The translations under genes and the position numbers were made by a program. The notes beneath the pieces are model-generated. The model made no database searches. It worked only from the letters and a program-made list of their open reading frames with translations, and was not told where the DNA came from. Shown piece after piece: positions 47,475-56,988 of a DNA stretch of 64,000 nucleotides. Within the stretch, counting starts at the first letter, position 1, and the number at the start of each line of letters is the position of its first letter. The DNA is from Pedobacter sp. BMA (GTDB lineage: Bacteria; Bacteroidota; Bacteroidia; Sphingobacteriales; Sphingobacteriaceae), in contig NZ_LECU01000005.1 in assembly GCF_001027745.1 (NCBI RefSeq), forward strand, positions 310,001 through 374,000. The letters are read 5' to 3'.

Positions 47475-48110
47475 TTATTGCGGTACATAAACCACGTATT
47501 TGGTATCGAAAAACTCCTCCTCAAAATATTCTGAAAGCGGATACAACTCTGCTTTCAGTTTTGATTCTTTGATTTCCTCAGCCAAGTCCCCGCCTTTAAG
47601 ATACAAAATACCGTTTGGAATGGCATTCAGGCTATCTTTCTTGAACTTACCCTGAATCCAGGGATAAAACTCACCCAAGCGGGTTACAGCCCGGGAAACT
47701 ACAAAATTGAATTTATCTTTGATTTGCTCTGCCCTTAAATGATCGGCTTTTAAGTTATCCAAACCCAGTGCAGATGCCACTTCCTTTACCACTTTGATCT
47801 TCTTACCAATCGAATCAACCAGATGAAACTGCGTATCAGGAAATAATATGGCCAGCGGAATACCGGGAAAACCACCACCCGTTCCAACATCTAAAACAGA
47901 CTCACCCTTTCTAAATGTACATACTTTGGCAATTCCAAGAGAATGAAGCACATGGCGCTCGTACAGCTCTTCGATATCTTTTCTCGAAATCACATTAATC
48001 TGAGCATTCCAAAACACATATAAATCAAACAACTGTGAAAACTGATCGATCTGTTTGTCGGTTAAATCAGGAAAATATTTTAAAATGATATCAGGTTTTA
48101 CATCAGCCAT
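47475..48110 (-). CDS. rsmG: 16S rRNA (guanine(527)-N(7))-methyltransferase
   Basis: SAM-dependent enzyme that methylates G527 of 16S rRNA; 211 residues, family length. The SAM motif is VLDVGTGGGFPGIPLAI (about 68-84), with VISRKDIEELYERHVLHSL before it and VSRAV (motif IV) near 131. The upstream glycosyltransferase gene is 23 bases away on the same strand. Confidence 0.94.
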   Translation of the reverse strand: MADVKPDIILKYFPDLTDKQIDQFSQLFDLYVFWNAQINVISRKDIEELYERHVLHSLGIAKVCTFRKGESVLDVGTGGGFPGIPLAILFPDTQFHLVDSIGKKIKVVKEVASALGLDNLKADHLRAEQIKDKFNFVVSRAVTRLGEFYPWIQGKFKKDSLNAIPNGILYLKGGDLAEEIKESKLKAELYPLSEYFEEEFFDTKYVVYVPQ

Positions 48111-48133
48111 ATTGTAATTCTTATAAGTATAAT

Positions 48134-49261
48134 TTATTTCCAGTTAACTTTTTTCTTGCCAAACATGGCGAGAAATCCGTTGAGGGTTAGAAACAGGAAC
48201 AAAAGTATATCTAAAATTGGGAACCACCAACGCAAATCTCCATAGTTCAGTCTTTTCAACAACTTTGGGTATACAAAGCATCGGATCAGGATACTTAACA
48301 AAAGTACTCCACCAGCTAAATACTGGGCTTCTCTGCTTAAAAACATACATGCAGCAAATAATCCGTAAAACATAAACTGCATAACGATTTGTAGGCTCAG
48401 GATAAATTTATGTTTTGCTTTATACAATTTTCCGGCACCAAAATGACGTTTCTTTTGTCTCAGATAACCAGCCCAGGTGCGATTAGGTTCGCTCCATACA
48501 TGACTCTCACTATTCAACCTCACTTCTGTGTTGTATTTAGTAGCGTGGGCATTTACAAACAGATCATCATCGCCGGAAGGAATATGCATATGCGCAGCAA
48601 AACCCTTGTTTTTAAAAAACAAAGACTTTTTATAAGCCATATTTCTACCCACCCCCATGTATGGCACCCCTTTTAAAGCGAATCCAAGATAGTTAACGGC
48701 AGTGAAAAAAGTCTCAAAACGGATCAGGGCGTTAAGCAAAGTACGCCTTTTAAGGTAAGGGGAATAACCCAATACAATTTCAGTATTTTCATCCGCAGGC
48801 TGTTGCATCTCCATCAGCCAGTTATCCGAAGCCGGAGTACAATCCGCATCTGTAAATACAAGCCAGTCGTACTTTGCGGCTTTAATACCCATGGTAACCG
48901 CGAATTTCTTACCGGCTAAAAACTTATCGTTGTCCAGCACCTTTACCACCTTCAGATTACTGTATTTCTTAGCCATCTGCTCCAGTAACTCTTCCGTTCC
49001 ATCCCATGAACGATCGTTAACAACGACAACTTCATATTCCGGGTAATTTTGAGTCATTAGTGTTGGCAGGTATGCACCTAAATTTGCAACCTCGTTCCGT
49101 GCGCAAACAACAACACTAACTGGTTTTCGGGAAACAACCGGAACGTCTTCAACTATAGCATTCGCCAGTTTAAGGTGAACAAACAATACATAATATAACT
49201 GTACCAGCAGGCAAAATACCAGAGTGGAGAGCAGAATAATTTCTATAGGGGTTAATATCAC
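48134..49261 (-). CDS. Membrane glycosyltransferase family 2
   Basis: A 375-residue processive-type GT2. An N-terminal transmembrane helix (about 5-27) is followed by the GT-A domain (PVSVVVCARNEVANL, VVVVNDRSWDGT, LVFTDADCTPASDNW with DxD) and a late motif LRQKKRHFGAGKLY like the Q/RxxRW acceptor motif; two or three more hydrophobic segments close the protein. It could build a lipid or cell-surface glycan. The acceptor is unknown. It is divergent from tgt. Confidence 0.85.
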   Translation of the reverse strand: MILTPIEIILLSTLVFCLLVQLYYVLFVHLKLANAIVEDVPVVSRKPVSVVVCARNEVANLGAYLPTLMTQNYPEYEVVVVNDRSWDGTEELLEQMAKKYSNLKVVKVLDNDKFLAGKKFAVTMGIKAAKYDWLVFTDADCTPASDNWLMEMQQPADENTEIVLGYSPYLKRRTLLNALIRFETFFTAVNYLGFALKGVPYMGVGRNMAYKKSLFFKNKGFAAHMHIPSGDDDLFVNAHATKYNTEVRLNSESHVWSEPNRTWAGYLRQKKRHFGAGKLYKAKHKFILSLQIVMQFMFYGLFAACMFLSREAQYLAGGVLLLSILIRCFVYPKLLKRLNYGDLRWWFPILDILLFLFLTLNGFLAMFGKKKVNWK

Positions 49262-49357
49262 AATGATGAAATAAATAGGTTCAAATTTCTCATTTTTAAT
49301 CTGTAATACGCCTTTATGTGGAAAAAAATTAAAGAAAAATATGCCCTCAATTTTTGC

Positions 49358-49365
49358 TATTTTTG
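49358..49365 (+). promoter_or_regulatory. -7 box upstream of tgt
   Basis: TATTTTTG fits TAnnTTTG; the expected transcript would start near 49372 and have a leader of about 120 bases before tgt. No good -33 element is seen. Confidence 0.4.
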
Positions 49366-49390
49366 AAAGATTTTTGACGAGAAAAAATAC

Positions 49391-49472
49391 ATGTTAACCG
49401 TCCGGCATCAAAACGCCAATTAGCTCTGGTTAAGAAGTATTTTGATGTAGGAAACTCCATTTCGACATGGAG
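49391..49472 (+). promoter_or_regulatory. Structured leader of tgt with a 10-codon ORF
   Basis: Seen: TTAACC (49394-49399) pairs with GGTTAA (49428-49433), and CATCAAAA (49406-49413) pairs with TTTTGATG (49440-49447). The two stems are interleaved, as in an H-type pseudoknot. A hairpin CTCCAT/ATGGAG (49455-49472) follows before the tgt ATG. A short ORF (49391-49423) reads MLTVRHQNAN and covers both 5' arms; it carries one His and two Asn codons of the NAY type read by queuosine tRNAs. Whether it is a riboregulator is inference. Confidence 0.35.
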
Positions 49473-49489
49473 AAAATAAAAAGATACAG

Positions 49490-50620
49490 ATGAAATTTAG
49501 TTTACAGGCTAAAGACACCCAGTCTAAAGCCAGAGCCGGAACAGTTACAACTGCACACGGCGAAATACAGACACCAATTTTTATGCCAGTTGGTACCGCC
49601 GGAACTGTTAAGGCCGTACACCAGCGCGAGTTGAAGCAGGATATCGATGCTCAGATCATCCTCGGAAATACCTATCATTTGTACCTGCGACCAGGGTTGG
49701 ATATTCTGGAAAAAGCAGGGGGCTTACATCAGTTCATTGGATGGGATCGGCCGATCCTGACAGATAGCGGCGGTTATCAGGTTTATTCCTTGAGTAAAGT
49801 GCGTAAGATCAAGGAGGAAGGCGTAACTTTCCACTCCCACATTGATGGCTCTAAACACCTGTTTACACCTGAATACGCCATGGATATTCAACGTACTATC
49901 GGTGCAGACATCATTATGGCCTTCGATGAATGCACACCGTACCCCTGCGATTATACCTATGCAGCAGAGTCAATCAAAATGACACATCGCTGGTTACAAC
50001 GCTGCTGCACACATTTCGATAATACATCACCTAAATACGGCTTCGACCAAACGCTTTTCCCCATCGTGCAAGGATCAGTTTACAAAGATTTAAGGATTAA
50101 GTCTGCCGAATTTATTGCAAGTATGAACCGCGATGGTAACGCTATCGGAGGGCTATCCGTTGGCGAGCCTGCTGAAGAAATGTATGCCATGACGGAAATT
50201 GTATGCGACATATTACCATACGAAAAACCGCGTTATCTAATGGGTGTAGGCACGCCAATCAACATCCTCGAAAATATTGCACTGGGGGTAGATATGTTTG
50301 ATTGTGTAATGCCAACCAGAAATGCACGTAATGGAATGCTTTTCACCAGAAACGGGATCATCAATATCAGAAACAAGAAATGGGAAAACGATTTTTCTCC
50401 ATTAGATGCTGAAAGTGATTTGCATGCAGATCAGGTAACCAGCAAAGCATATTTACGCCATCTGGTTCACAGTAATGAGATGCTTGGTGCACAAATCGCA
50501 ACACTACACAACCTTCACTTTTATCTTTGGCTGGTAAAACAGGCACGTGAAAAAATTATAGCAGGAGAGTTCTATGACTGGAAAAACAAAATGGTTAAAG
50601 TTTTAGGTAACAAACTATAA
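49490..50620 (+). CDS. tgt: tRNA-guanine transglycosylase
   Basis: A 376-residue enzyme that swaps guanine-34 for preQ1 in tRNAs for Asn, Asp, His and Tyr. The active-site Asp blocks are seen as TDSGGYQVYSL (about 93) and GVDMFDCVMPTRN (about 264-276). It lacks the Cys-x-Cys-x2-Cys zinc cluster: where other bacterial enzymes have it, this one reads LDAESDLHADQ (about 305-315), while the later His (LHNLHFY) is kept. This loss appears to be common in the phylum. It leads an apparent operon with a permease and an EamA carrier. Confidence 0.93.
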   Translation: MKFSLQAKDTQSKARAGTVTTAHGEIQTPIFMPVGTAGTVKAVHQRELKQDIDAQIILGNTYHLYLRPGLDILEKAGGLHQFIGWDRPILTDSGGYQVYSLSKVRKIKEEGVTFHSHIDGSKHLFTPEYAMDIQRTIGADIIMAFDECTPYPCDYTYAAESIKMTHRWLQRCCTHFDNTSPKYGFDQTLFPIVQGSVYKDLRIKSAEFIASMNRDGNAIGGLSVGEPAEEMYAMTEIVCDILPYEKPRYLMGVGTPINILENIALGVDMFDCVMPTRNARNGMLFTRNGIINIRNKKWENDFSPLDAESDLHADQVTSKAYLRHLVHSNEMLGAQIATLHNLHFYLWLVKQAREKIIAGEFYDWKNKMVKVLGNKL

Positions 50621-50622
50621 AA

Positions 50623-51726
50623 ATGAGTCTACTAAAAGGGAAAATTAAAATCATCGATCAATATATCATAGGGAAGTACCTGGGTACATTTGTTTACACA
50701 CTTGCCATTTTTGTGATTATCATCGTGGTATTTGACCTATCTGAAAAGATGGATGATTTTATGAAAAGCGGACTCAGTCTTTGGGGCATTCTTTCCAAAT
50801 ACTACGCAGGCTCCATCCCCTTTTATGTAAACATGCTGTCTCCATTGATCAACTTCATTGCGGTAATATTCTTTACCGCAAAGATGGCCGATCAAACTGA
50901 AATAGTACCCATACTCAGTGGGGGGGTCAGCTTTAACAGATTCCTGTTTCCTTACTTCATTTCCGCCAGCGTGATTTTCTCAGCAAACCTGGTTTCCAAT
51001 CTGTATATTCTGCCTTATACCAATACCCTGAAAAATAACTTTGAGAACACCTTTGTTAAAAGAAATGATCCGTCAACGAAGTCAAATATCCACATGAAAC
51101 TGGATAACAAGACTTATATATACATTGATAATTTCGACAACAAAACCAATTACGGGTACAGGTTTTCACTAGACAACTTTAACGGCGACGTATTGACTAA
51201 AAAGATCGTTGCAGAAAGTATTAAATGGGATTCACTGAAGAGAAAGTGGCAATTGAGCAACTACTCCATACGTAAAATAGATGGCTTAAAGGAAACCATG
51301 ATTTACGGGAACGGAAAGCTTAAAGATACGATACTTGATATGAGGCCGGATGATTTTTCAGCCTATGATAACGTGGTTCAGAACCTCACTATAAAGGAAT
51401 TGTCTGATAAAATTAGGAAGGAAAAAACAAGGGGAACAGGCGTAATGAACGACCTGCAGTTTGAGCGCTACAAGCGCTTCTTTCACCCCCTTTCCGCCTA
51501 TGTACTTACCCTTATCGGAGTGGCCCTTTCTTCACGTAAAGTTCGCGGTGGAGTAGGTGTTTCTCTGGGGATCGGAATCTTCATCAGCTTCGCCTATATT
51601 GTATTCAACCAGTTCACACAAATGTTCTCGACCAAAGGTGGACTTCCTCCATTGGCAGCCGTAATCATGCCCACAATTTTCTTTGCCATCTTAGGCTTTT
51701 ACTTACTTAAAAGAGCACCAAAATAG
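50623..51726 (+). CDS. LptF/LptG family lipopolysaccharide export permease
   Basis: A 367-residue YjgP/YjgQ-like protein. Three transmembrane helices lie in the N-terminal third (about 18-40, 60-85, 105-125), a large periplasmic beta domain (about 130-270) follows, then three C-terminal helices. Partner LptB and LptC are not in the window. It starts 2 bases after tgt and likely moves LPS from the inner membrane. Whether it plays the LptF or LptG role cannot be decided. Confidence 0.85.
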   Translation: MSLLKGKIKIIDQYIIGKYLGTFVYTLAIFVIIIVVFDLSEKMDDFMKSGLSLWGILSKYYAGSIPFYVNMLSPLINFIAVIFFTAKMADQTEIVPILSGGVSFNRFLFPYFISASVIFSANLVSNLYILPYTNTLKNNFENTFVKRNDPSTKSNIHMKLDNKTYIYIDNFDNKTNYGYRFSLDNFNGDVLTKKIVAESIKWDSLKRKWQLSNYSIRKIDGLKETMIYGNGKLKDTILDMRPDDFSAYDNVVQNLTIKELSDKIRKEKTRGTGVMNDLQFERYKRFFHPLSAYVLTLIGVALSSRKVRGGVGVSLGIGIFISFAYIVFNQFTQMFSTKGGLPPLAAVIMPTIFFAILGFYLLKRAPK

Positions 51727-51729
51727 TCG

Positions 51730-52608
51730 ATGGACGACAATAAAAAGAACCTGTTAATCCTACACCTCACCGTACTGGTTTGGGGCTTTACGGGCGTACT
51801 TGGAAAGCTAATTTCCATTGATGCTGTGCCACTAGTATGGTATAGGGTTTTGATCGCCAGTGCCACGCTTTTCGCCTGGTTTTTGTTATCAAAAAAGAAT
51901 ATTAAGGTTACAAAAAAACAATTCATTCAGTTTATTTTAACTGGAGGAATTGTTGCCATCCATTGGATTTTCTTCTTTCATGCCATCAAAGTTTCCACCG
52001 TTTCGGTTACGCTGGTATGCCTCTCTTCATTCACTTTATTTACGGCAATTTTTGAACCGCTGATAAAAAAACAGCCTTTGCAAATCGGCGACATTTTTGT
52101 CGGCCTTTTGATTATTCTTGGTATTTACCTGATCTTTAAATTTGAAACACAATACACTTTAGGTATTATTTTCGGTTTGCTTGCAGCTGTTGCGTCGAGT
52201 TTATTTTCAACCATTAATTCCACACTCGTTCAAAAAAGTGAACCCTCAATCATCGGATTTTACGAACTGGTGGGCGCGCTATGCTGGATCACATTATACA
52301 GGATTTATGACGGATCTTTGATGCATACACCGTTTAATCTTAGCATCACAGACTGGATTTACATTACAATTCTAGGAACCTTTTGCACCTCTGTTGCCTA
52401 TGTAGCAGGCGTATCTGTAATGAGAACTTTATCCGCTTTCAGAGTGGCTTTAATCACCAATCTGGAGCCTGTTTACGGCGTGGTTTTAGCCTTTATTTTC
52501 TTTAAAAATAATGAACAAATGACAACTGGTTTTTACACTGGTGCAGCGATTATCATCGGGTCGATTTTCTTATATCCAATCTATAAGAAAAGAAGAAATA
52601 AATTATAA
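51730..52608 (+). CDS. EamA/DMT family transporter
   Basis: A 292-residue membrane protein with about ten predicted helices made of two EamA repeats: LTVLVWGFTGVLGKLISID begins the first and GLLAAVASSLFSTINSTL begins the second. The substrate is not evident; relatives carry amino acids or metabolites. It starts 3 bases after the LptF/G-like gene. Confidence 0.85.
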   Translation: MDDNKKNLLILHLTVLVWGFTGVLGKLISIDAVPLVWYRVLIASATLFAWFLLSKKNIKVTKKQFIQFILTGGIVAIHWIFFFHAIKVSTVSVTLVCLSSFTLFTAIFEPLIKKQPLQIGDIFVGLLIILGIYLIFKFETQYTLGIIFGLLAAVASSLFSTINSTLVQKSEPSIIGFYELVGALCWITLYRIYDGSLMHTPFNLSITDWIYITILGTFCTSVAYVAGVSVMRTLSAFRVALITNLEPVYGVVLAFIFFKNNEQMTTGFYTGAAIIIGSIFLYPIYKKRRNKL

Positions 52609-53889
52609 AAAAGCACTGCCAAAAGCGGCTTCAAATACCCCCCTCTATACAGATAGAAAACATTCATTAATCTGGGAATAGTAAACATATTCCAACAACA
52701 ATTCCAGGCATCAAAATTTACGATTAAAGCTACCTTACGGTGTGTTTCAAGATCCTTGGAAACACCCAGAAAACAACAAAATCTACAGGTCTAATTTCAT
52801 AAGCACAATGCGTAAATGCAAGCTCAACATGAAACTAAATATAGCTGATGTGCTTACATTTATGAATCCAAAAGCACGGCCTATTACACTAGAGCTTCAG
52901 GCAAAAAAGAACATGTGAAGGCTAATGAATTGAGCCAAAGAGGCCGTATTTTAGGAAACATTAAGCCGGGAACACATTTTGAGCAAAAAGCCAAAACAAA
53001 GACACAAAACACTAATAATCAGTAATTTAAATATTTATTAATAATTTTCAATAAAATTACGGTTAAAGTCGTCAATGAGCGAATATCGCAAAGAAACCTA
53101 ATTAAGCGGCTGTTTTCAGCACTAATTCAGCATGATTTGTATACAAATTCGGCAAACAAGACATCTGAAATACAGAATATATTAACTCCAAACCGATCAC
53201 AATCTAGGCAATTCGACCCGGCAATCAGCGAATCTTATCAGGTATATAGCGATGGTCCATTATTCTAAAAAGGATCAGAAGGGCCAGATCCATATGAAGT
53301 AAACAAAATTAGAAAGCCAGTTACGAAATTCAAAACATGCCATAATGGCACTAATATATAGAGCAGCTGAAAAATCTTATGGTTGTTTATCAGACTTTAT
53401 TCTTGAAGAGTAGTACAAAAACCAACCCGGCCTAAGTGGCCTAAATCCGCCACCCCTTCCAAAACCACCACGCAAACACAACACTTTAATTCTTCGGTTT
53501 CAAAAAAAGTGAATTAGCAATTCCAGGAAACCGACAATTTTGACTACACATTCAGCCTTCTATACCTAATAACTATAATGTTGTATTCTTCAACCTAGCC
53601 GAAATATGGGTAACCTAAATCCAGTATTGCTGATGTTTTTTTCGAAGAAAATGATTTAAATAGTGTAATTTAAGATCGTTATTCGCATCCTTCAAAAAAT
53701 TTATAATATTACTAAGTAGAGGTAATTTAGAGATAAATAAAAGCGGCAGTAACGCACATTATCTGAAATTGTACAAAACAAATAATAATTTAAAGATCAA
53801 TGCTTTAACAAATATTAACTAAATTAAAAAACCATAAAGGTTGACATTTGGAAAAAATGAAAAACTAAATATTTTAGCAAACTATTTAA
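52609..53889. other. Gene-free 1.28 kb region with possible gene remnants
   Basis: No ORF of 60 codons or more is found on either strand and no tRNA or repeat array is visible. A 58-codon open stretch at 52849-53025 (plus strand) begins without ATG and reads ...YIYESKSTAYYTRASG... then NELSQRGRILGNIKPGTHFE; it is preceded in another frame by a 36-codon ATG ORF at 52808-52918. This looks like a decayed or frameshifted small gene. Further on, short open pieces without starts suggest more decay. An imperfect hairpin lies at about 52740-52770 and a GGCC-TAAGT-GGCC inverted repeat near 53430-53440. The right end (53847-53877) is the promoter of the next gene. Confidence 0.5.
53847..53877 (+). promoter_or_regulatory. 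Promoter of the large outer-membrane protein gene
   Basis: TTTG (53847-53850) lies 19 bases before TATTTTAG (53870-53877), one base away from TAnnTTTG. The ATG at 53890 is only 12 bases after the box, so the leader is very short. Confidence 0.5.
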
Positions 53890-56694
53890 ATGAAGATAAA
53901 AAACAACAATAATAAACTATTCATCAAGCATTTAACAGCATTGACATTAAGTCTTATTTCATCATCTGTTTTTGGACAGATTTTCAGCAGTGCTCAAAAC
54001 CCACTTAGTGTAAAATGGAACTATATTTCGGCCAGTGGCTTTAAAATCATCTATCCGCGGGAACTGGAAAAGGAGGCGCAAAGAATGGCCAATACCCTAC
54101 CCTCCATCTACCCCAGAATTGGGCTGGGCTTGCACCAGGAAAAAACTTCTATTCCGCTTATCCTCCAGAACCAGGGAACCATAGCAAATGGATTTGTTCA
54201 GCTTGCTCCGCGCAAGTCTGAGTTCTATACTACCCCACCACAATATTTCGATAGCCAGGATTGGCTAAATAACCTGGCTGTCCACGAGCTCCGACATATT
54301 GCTCAGTTTGACAAATTGACAGGAACACAAACACATCCCTTCCCCGAACTGGTTTATTTCGCCTACTTCGGGGCGGGGATGCCGACCTGGTTTTTCGAAG
54401 GTGATGCGGTGGTAAATGAAACTGCGCTAACGAAATCAGGAAGAGGCCGACAGCCCAATTGGATCATGCCCTTCAGAGCCTCCATTCTGGAAGGCGAAAA
54501 ATTCTCTTATAGCAAAGCATACTTCGGATCAAATAAAGATGTCACTCCCGGCTATTATCAAACCGGCTATACGATGGTCGCGAACATGAAGGCACAGCAC
54601 GGACAATTCATTTCCGACAGCCTACTTGGCGACATCAGAAAAAGACCGCTAAGACTTTACCCCTTCTCCCAAAGCCTTAAAAAAATCACCAACCAAAACA
54701 CAAAAGATTTCTATCTTTCTACTCAGGAAAAACTGAAGCGAGAATGGATGAACCAGCTTAAAAAAGACCAGAAAGAAAACTACCTGTCCGCCAACAAAAA
54801 AACCACTCTGGCAACCAACTATTTTTTGCCTGTAAGGTTGAATAAAAATCAGATCCTGGCACTTAAAGAAAGTAAACAGGAAGCAAGATATTTTGTGATC
54901 ATCAACGATGATAAATCAGAACAAAAATTATTCGGGATTGGTTATCAGGAGCAGCCCTGGTTCAGCTACAAAAACAACACCCTGATCTGGGATGAAATAA
55001 GATACGATCCAAGATACAAACAAAGAAGCTATAGCGTAATCTGCTCCTACAATTTCATCACAAAAAAAATCAGGAAATTAAGCAGCCGAAGCCGCCTCTT
55101 CTCCCCCAGTCTTTCGAACGATGCAACAAAAATTATTGCGGCCAAAGTAGAACTTAACAATCAGTTTAATCTTGTTGAAATAGAAACCTCGTCGGGAAGA
55201 ATTTTAAAAACTTATCCTAATCCTGAGAATGAAATTTTACAAACGCCGGCTTTTGATGAAGCCGGAAAAAAGATCGCTTATATCGGCGTTAGCGAACAGG
55301 GCAAAAATTTAAGTATGCTTGAAAACGGGACGAAAAAAATAATCATCGCGAACAGCAGACAACAAATCAGCCGGCCGGTTTTTATCGGCGAACAAATTCT
55401 GTTCAACGCGCACTTTAATGGTACCGATAATATTTACGCGATCGATCCGCAGACCAAAAAAATTGAAGCACTAACGAACTCCAGATATGGCGCATTCAAT
55501 CCTGGCGAAAGTCAAGATGGTAAGCTAATCTTCAATGACTATAAGCTAAACGGATACGAAATTACTGAGCAAATACTTAGCCCAAAACCAATAGGCGAAG
55601 ATGCTTTTGTGGACTTCGCCTCAGCGGCAGAAAAACAGGAAAACACGGGAAACGTTTTCAACAATATTCCAGACAGTATTTTCAAGTCTAAACCCTATCA
55701 TCAGGCGCTGAACCTTTTTAGTTTTCATAGCATTATCCCAACCATTGATGACGAATATACATTCGGACTGGAACTTCAATCTAACAATCTGCTCAATACT
55801 ATGAGCGTTTACACAGGTGCAAAATTCCATAGAGATTTGAAGCGCTTCGAATACACGGCAGACATCAGCTATAAGGCACTCTATCCTGTATTGACTGTAC
55901 TTTACCGCAACCGACCGAGAAGAACGTTCTATCGCGCTAAAAATGCGATTCAGCAAGGCGACTGGCGGGAGAACTATACCAAGCTGAATGCTTCCCTCCC
56001 ATTGTCATTTAATGCAAGAAATAACACCTATGCATTTACCCTAAATGCCGCAACGAGTTTTACGCAACGCTACCTTCCCGAAAACATGCCTGCCAACTTT
56101 ATTCGCGAACTTAAATTCCCAATGGAGTACAGCTTTGCTTTAAATCACAGCACCAGAACTACTGAACGGGATATCGCTCCAAAATGGGCGCAGGTTTTAC
56201 GGGCTACCTACAATCACCAACCCTTCGATAATAATTTAGGGGGAGAGATTATGGCTTTGGAAAGTTTCTTTTATTTCCCGGGACTGGCAAAAAACCACTC
56301 CTTCCTGGTCAGCTTCAATTACCAGAAAGCAACTGGCGCAAACCAATACTCTACCGAAATATCTACCGTTTATGGTTACAATAATATTTTAGCAAAAAGT
56401 AAATTACAAAACACCCTTTTGTTCAATTACCGATTTCCATTTGCATTCCCTGACTGGGAGCTTGGCCCACTGGCCTATGTAAGAAATTTCAGGGCAGGTT
56501 TTTTTAGCCACTATGAAAACATCGGTGTTGATACCAATATCGGGGAACCTAAAACTTTTGGATTAGAATTAAACAGTAGCTTAAACATTTTGAGGTATCA
56601 GCCTGTTGTAGATGTTGGAGCGAGGTTGGTTTTTGTTCACAAGATATACAATCAAAATCCGATATTAGAGTTTTCATTTAATTATAGCTTTTAA
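53890..56694 (+). CDS. Outer-membrane protein with metallopeptidase-like, propeller and barrel regions
   Basis: A 934-residue protein with a signal peptide (1-29, ending SSVFGQ). The first module (about 40-290) has HELRH (132-136), an HExxH zinc motif, and a later Glu in FFEGDAVVNE (about 170), spaced as in gluzincins. The middle module (about 300-560) has repeating beta blades such as LFSPSLSNDATKI, QTPAFDEAGKKIAYIG, ISRPVFIGEQILF and YGAFNPGESQDGKLIF, typical of TolB/WD40 propellers. The last module (about 625-934) looks like a beta barrel and ends EFSFNYSF. Whether it is active is not known. The LapA-like gene follows by 4 bases. Confidence 0.7.
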   Translation: MKIKNNNNKLFIKHLTALTLSLISSSVFGQIFSSAQNPLSVKWNYISASGFKIIYPRELEKEAQRMANTLPSIYPRIGLGLHQEKTSIPLILQNQGTIANGFVQLAPRKSEFYTTPPQYFDSQDWLNNLAVHELRHIAQFDKLTGTQTHPFPELVYFAYFGAGMPTWFFEGDAVVNETALTKSGRGRQPNWIMPFRASILEGEKFSYSKAYFGSNKDVTPGYYQTGYTMVANMKAQHGQFISDSLLGDIRKRPLRLYPFSQSLKKITNQNTKDFYLSTQEKLKREWMNQLKKDQKENYLSANKKTTLATNYFLPVRLNKNQILALKESKQEARYFVIINDDKSEQKLFGIGYQEQPWFSYKNNTLIWDEIRYDPRYKQRSYSVICSYNFITKKIRKLSSRSRLFSPSLSNDATKIIAAKVELNNQFNLVEIETSSGRILKTYPNPENEILQTPAFDEAGKKIAYIGVSEQGKNLSMLENGTKKIIIANSRQQISRPVFIGEQILFNAHFNGTDNIYAIDPQTKKIEALTNSRYGAFNPGESQDGKLIFNDYKLNGYEITEQILSPKPIGEDAFVDFASAAEKQENTGNVFNNIPDSIFKSKPYHQALNLFSFHSIIPTIDDEYTFGLELQSNNLLNTMSVYTGAKFHRDLKRFEYTADISYKALYPVLTVLYRNRPRRTFYRAKNAIQQGDWRENYTKLNASLPLSFNARNNTYAFTLNAATSFTQRYLPENMPANFIRELKFPMEYSFALNHSTRTTERDIAPKWAQVLRATYNHQPFDNNLGGEIMALESFFYFPGLAKNHSFLVSFNYQKATGANQYSTEISTVYGYNNILAKSKLQNTLLFNYRFPFAFPDWELGPLAYVRNFRAGFFSHYENIGVDTNIGEPKTFGLELNSSLNILRYQPVVDVGARLVFVHKIYNQNPILEFSFNYSF

Positions 56695-56698
56695 CACC

Positions 56699-56980
56699 AT
56701 GAGCGGAAAAACCATTTTCATCATCATCTTAACTGTATTGCTTACCGTATTTCTGATGGTGAACACCGAACCCGTTGATTTCGATTTTCTTGTCGCAACG
56801 GTTCCAGTATCTAAACTTCTGGTCATCGGCATCTGTATTGTAATCGGATTCATCATTGGCTTTGTAGCTGGTCGTCCACGCAAAACAATCAGCAGCTACG
56901 ACGATGAAATTGAAAGGAATCAATCGACTCCTGCAAACAAAAAGGAGTTGAGCGACGAAGACAGAGAGTACATTAGTTAG
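56699..56980 (+). CDS. LapA (DUF1049) domain membrane protein
   Basis: A 93-residue protein with two transmembrane helices (about 4-22 and 39-59) and a charged C-terminal tail, as in LapA/YciS proteins linked to LPS assembly. LLTVFLMVNTEPVDFDFL is the family N-terminal pattern. It starts 4 bases after the preceding outer-membrane protein gene, so they are probably co-transcribed. Confidence 0.72.
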   Translation: MSGKTIFIIILTVLLTVFLMVNTEPVDFDFLVATVPVSKLLVIGICIVIGFIIGFVAGRPRKTISSYDDEIERNQSTPANKKELSDEDREYIS

Positions 56981-56988
56981 AAATAAAA

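Noticed and set aside
49391-49472. A classical preQ1 riboswitch ahead of tgt
   Set aside because: The stem sizes and loop sequence do not match the known preQ1 classes, so only an unnamed structured leader is reported.
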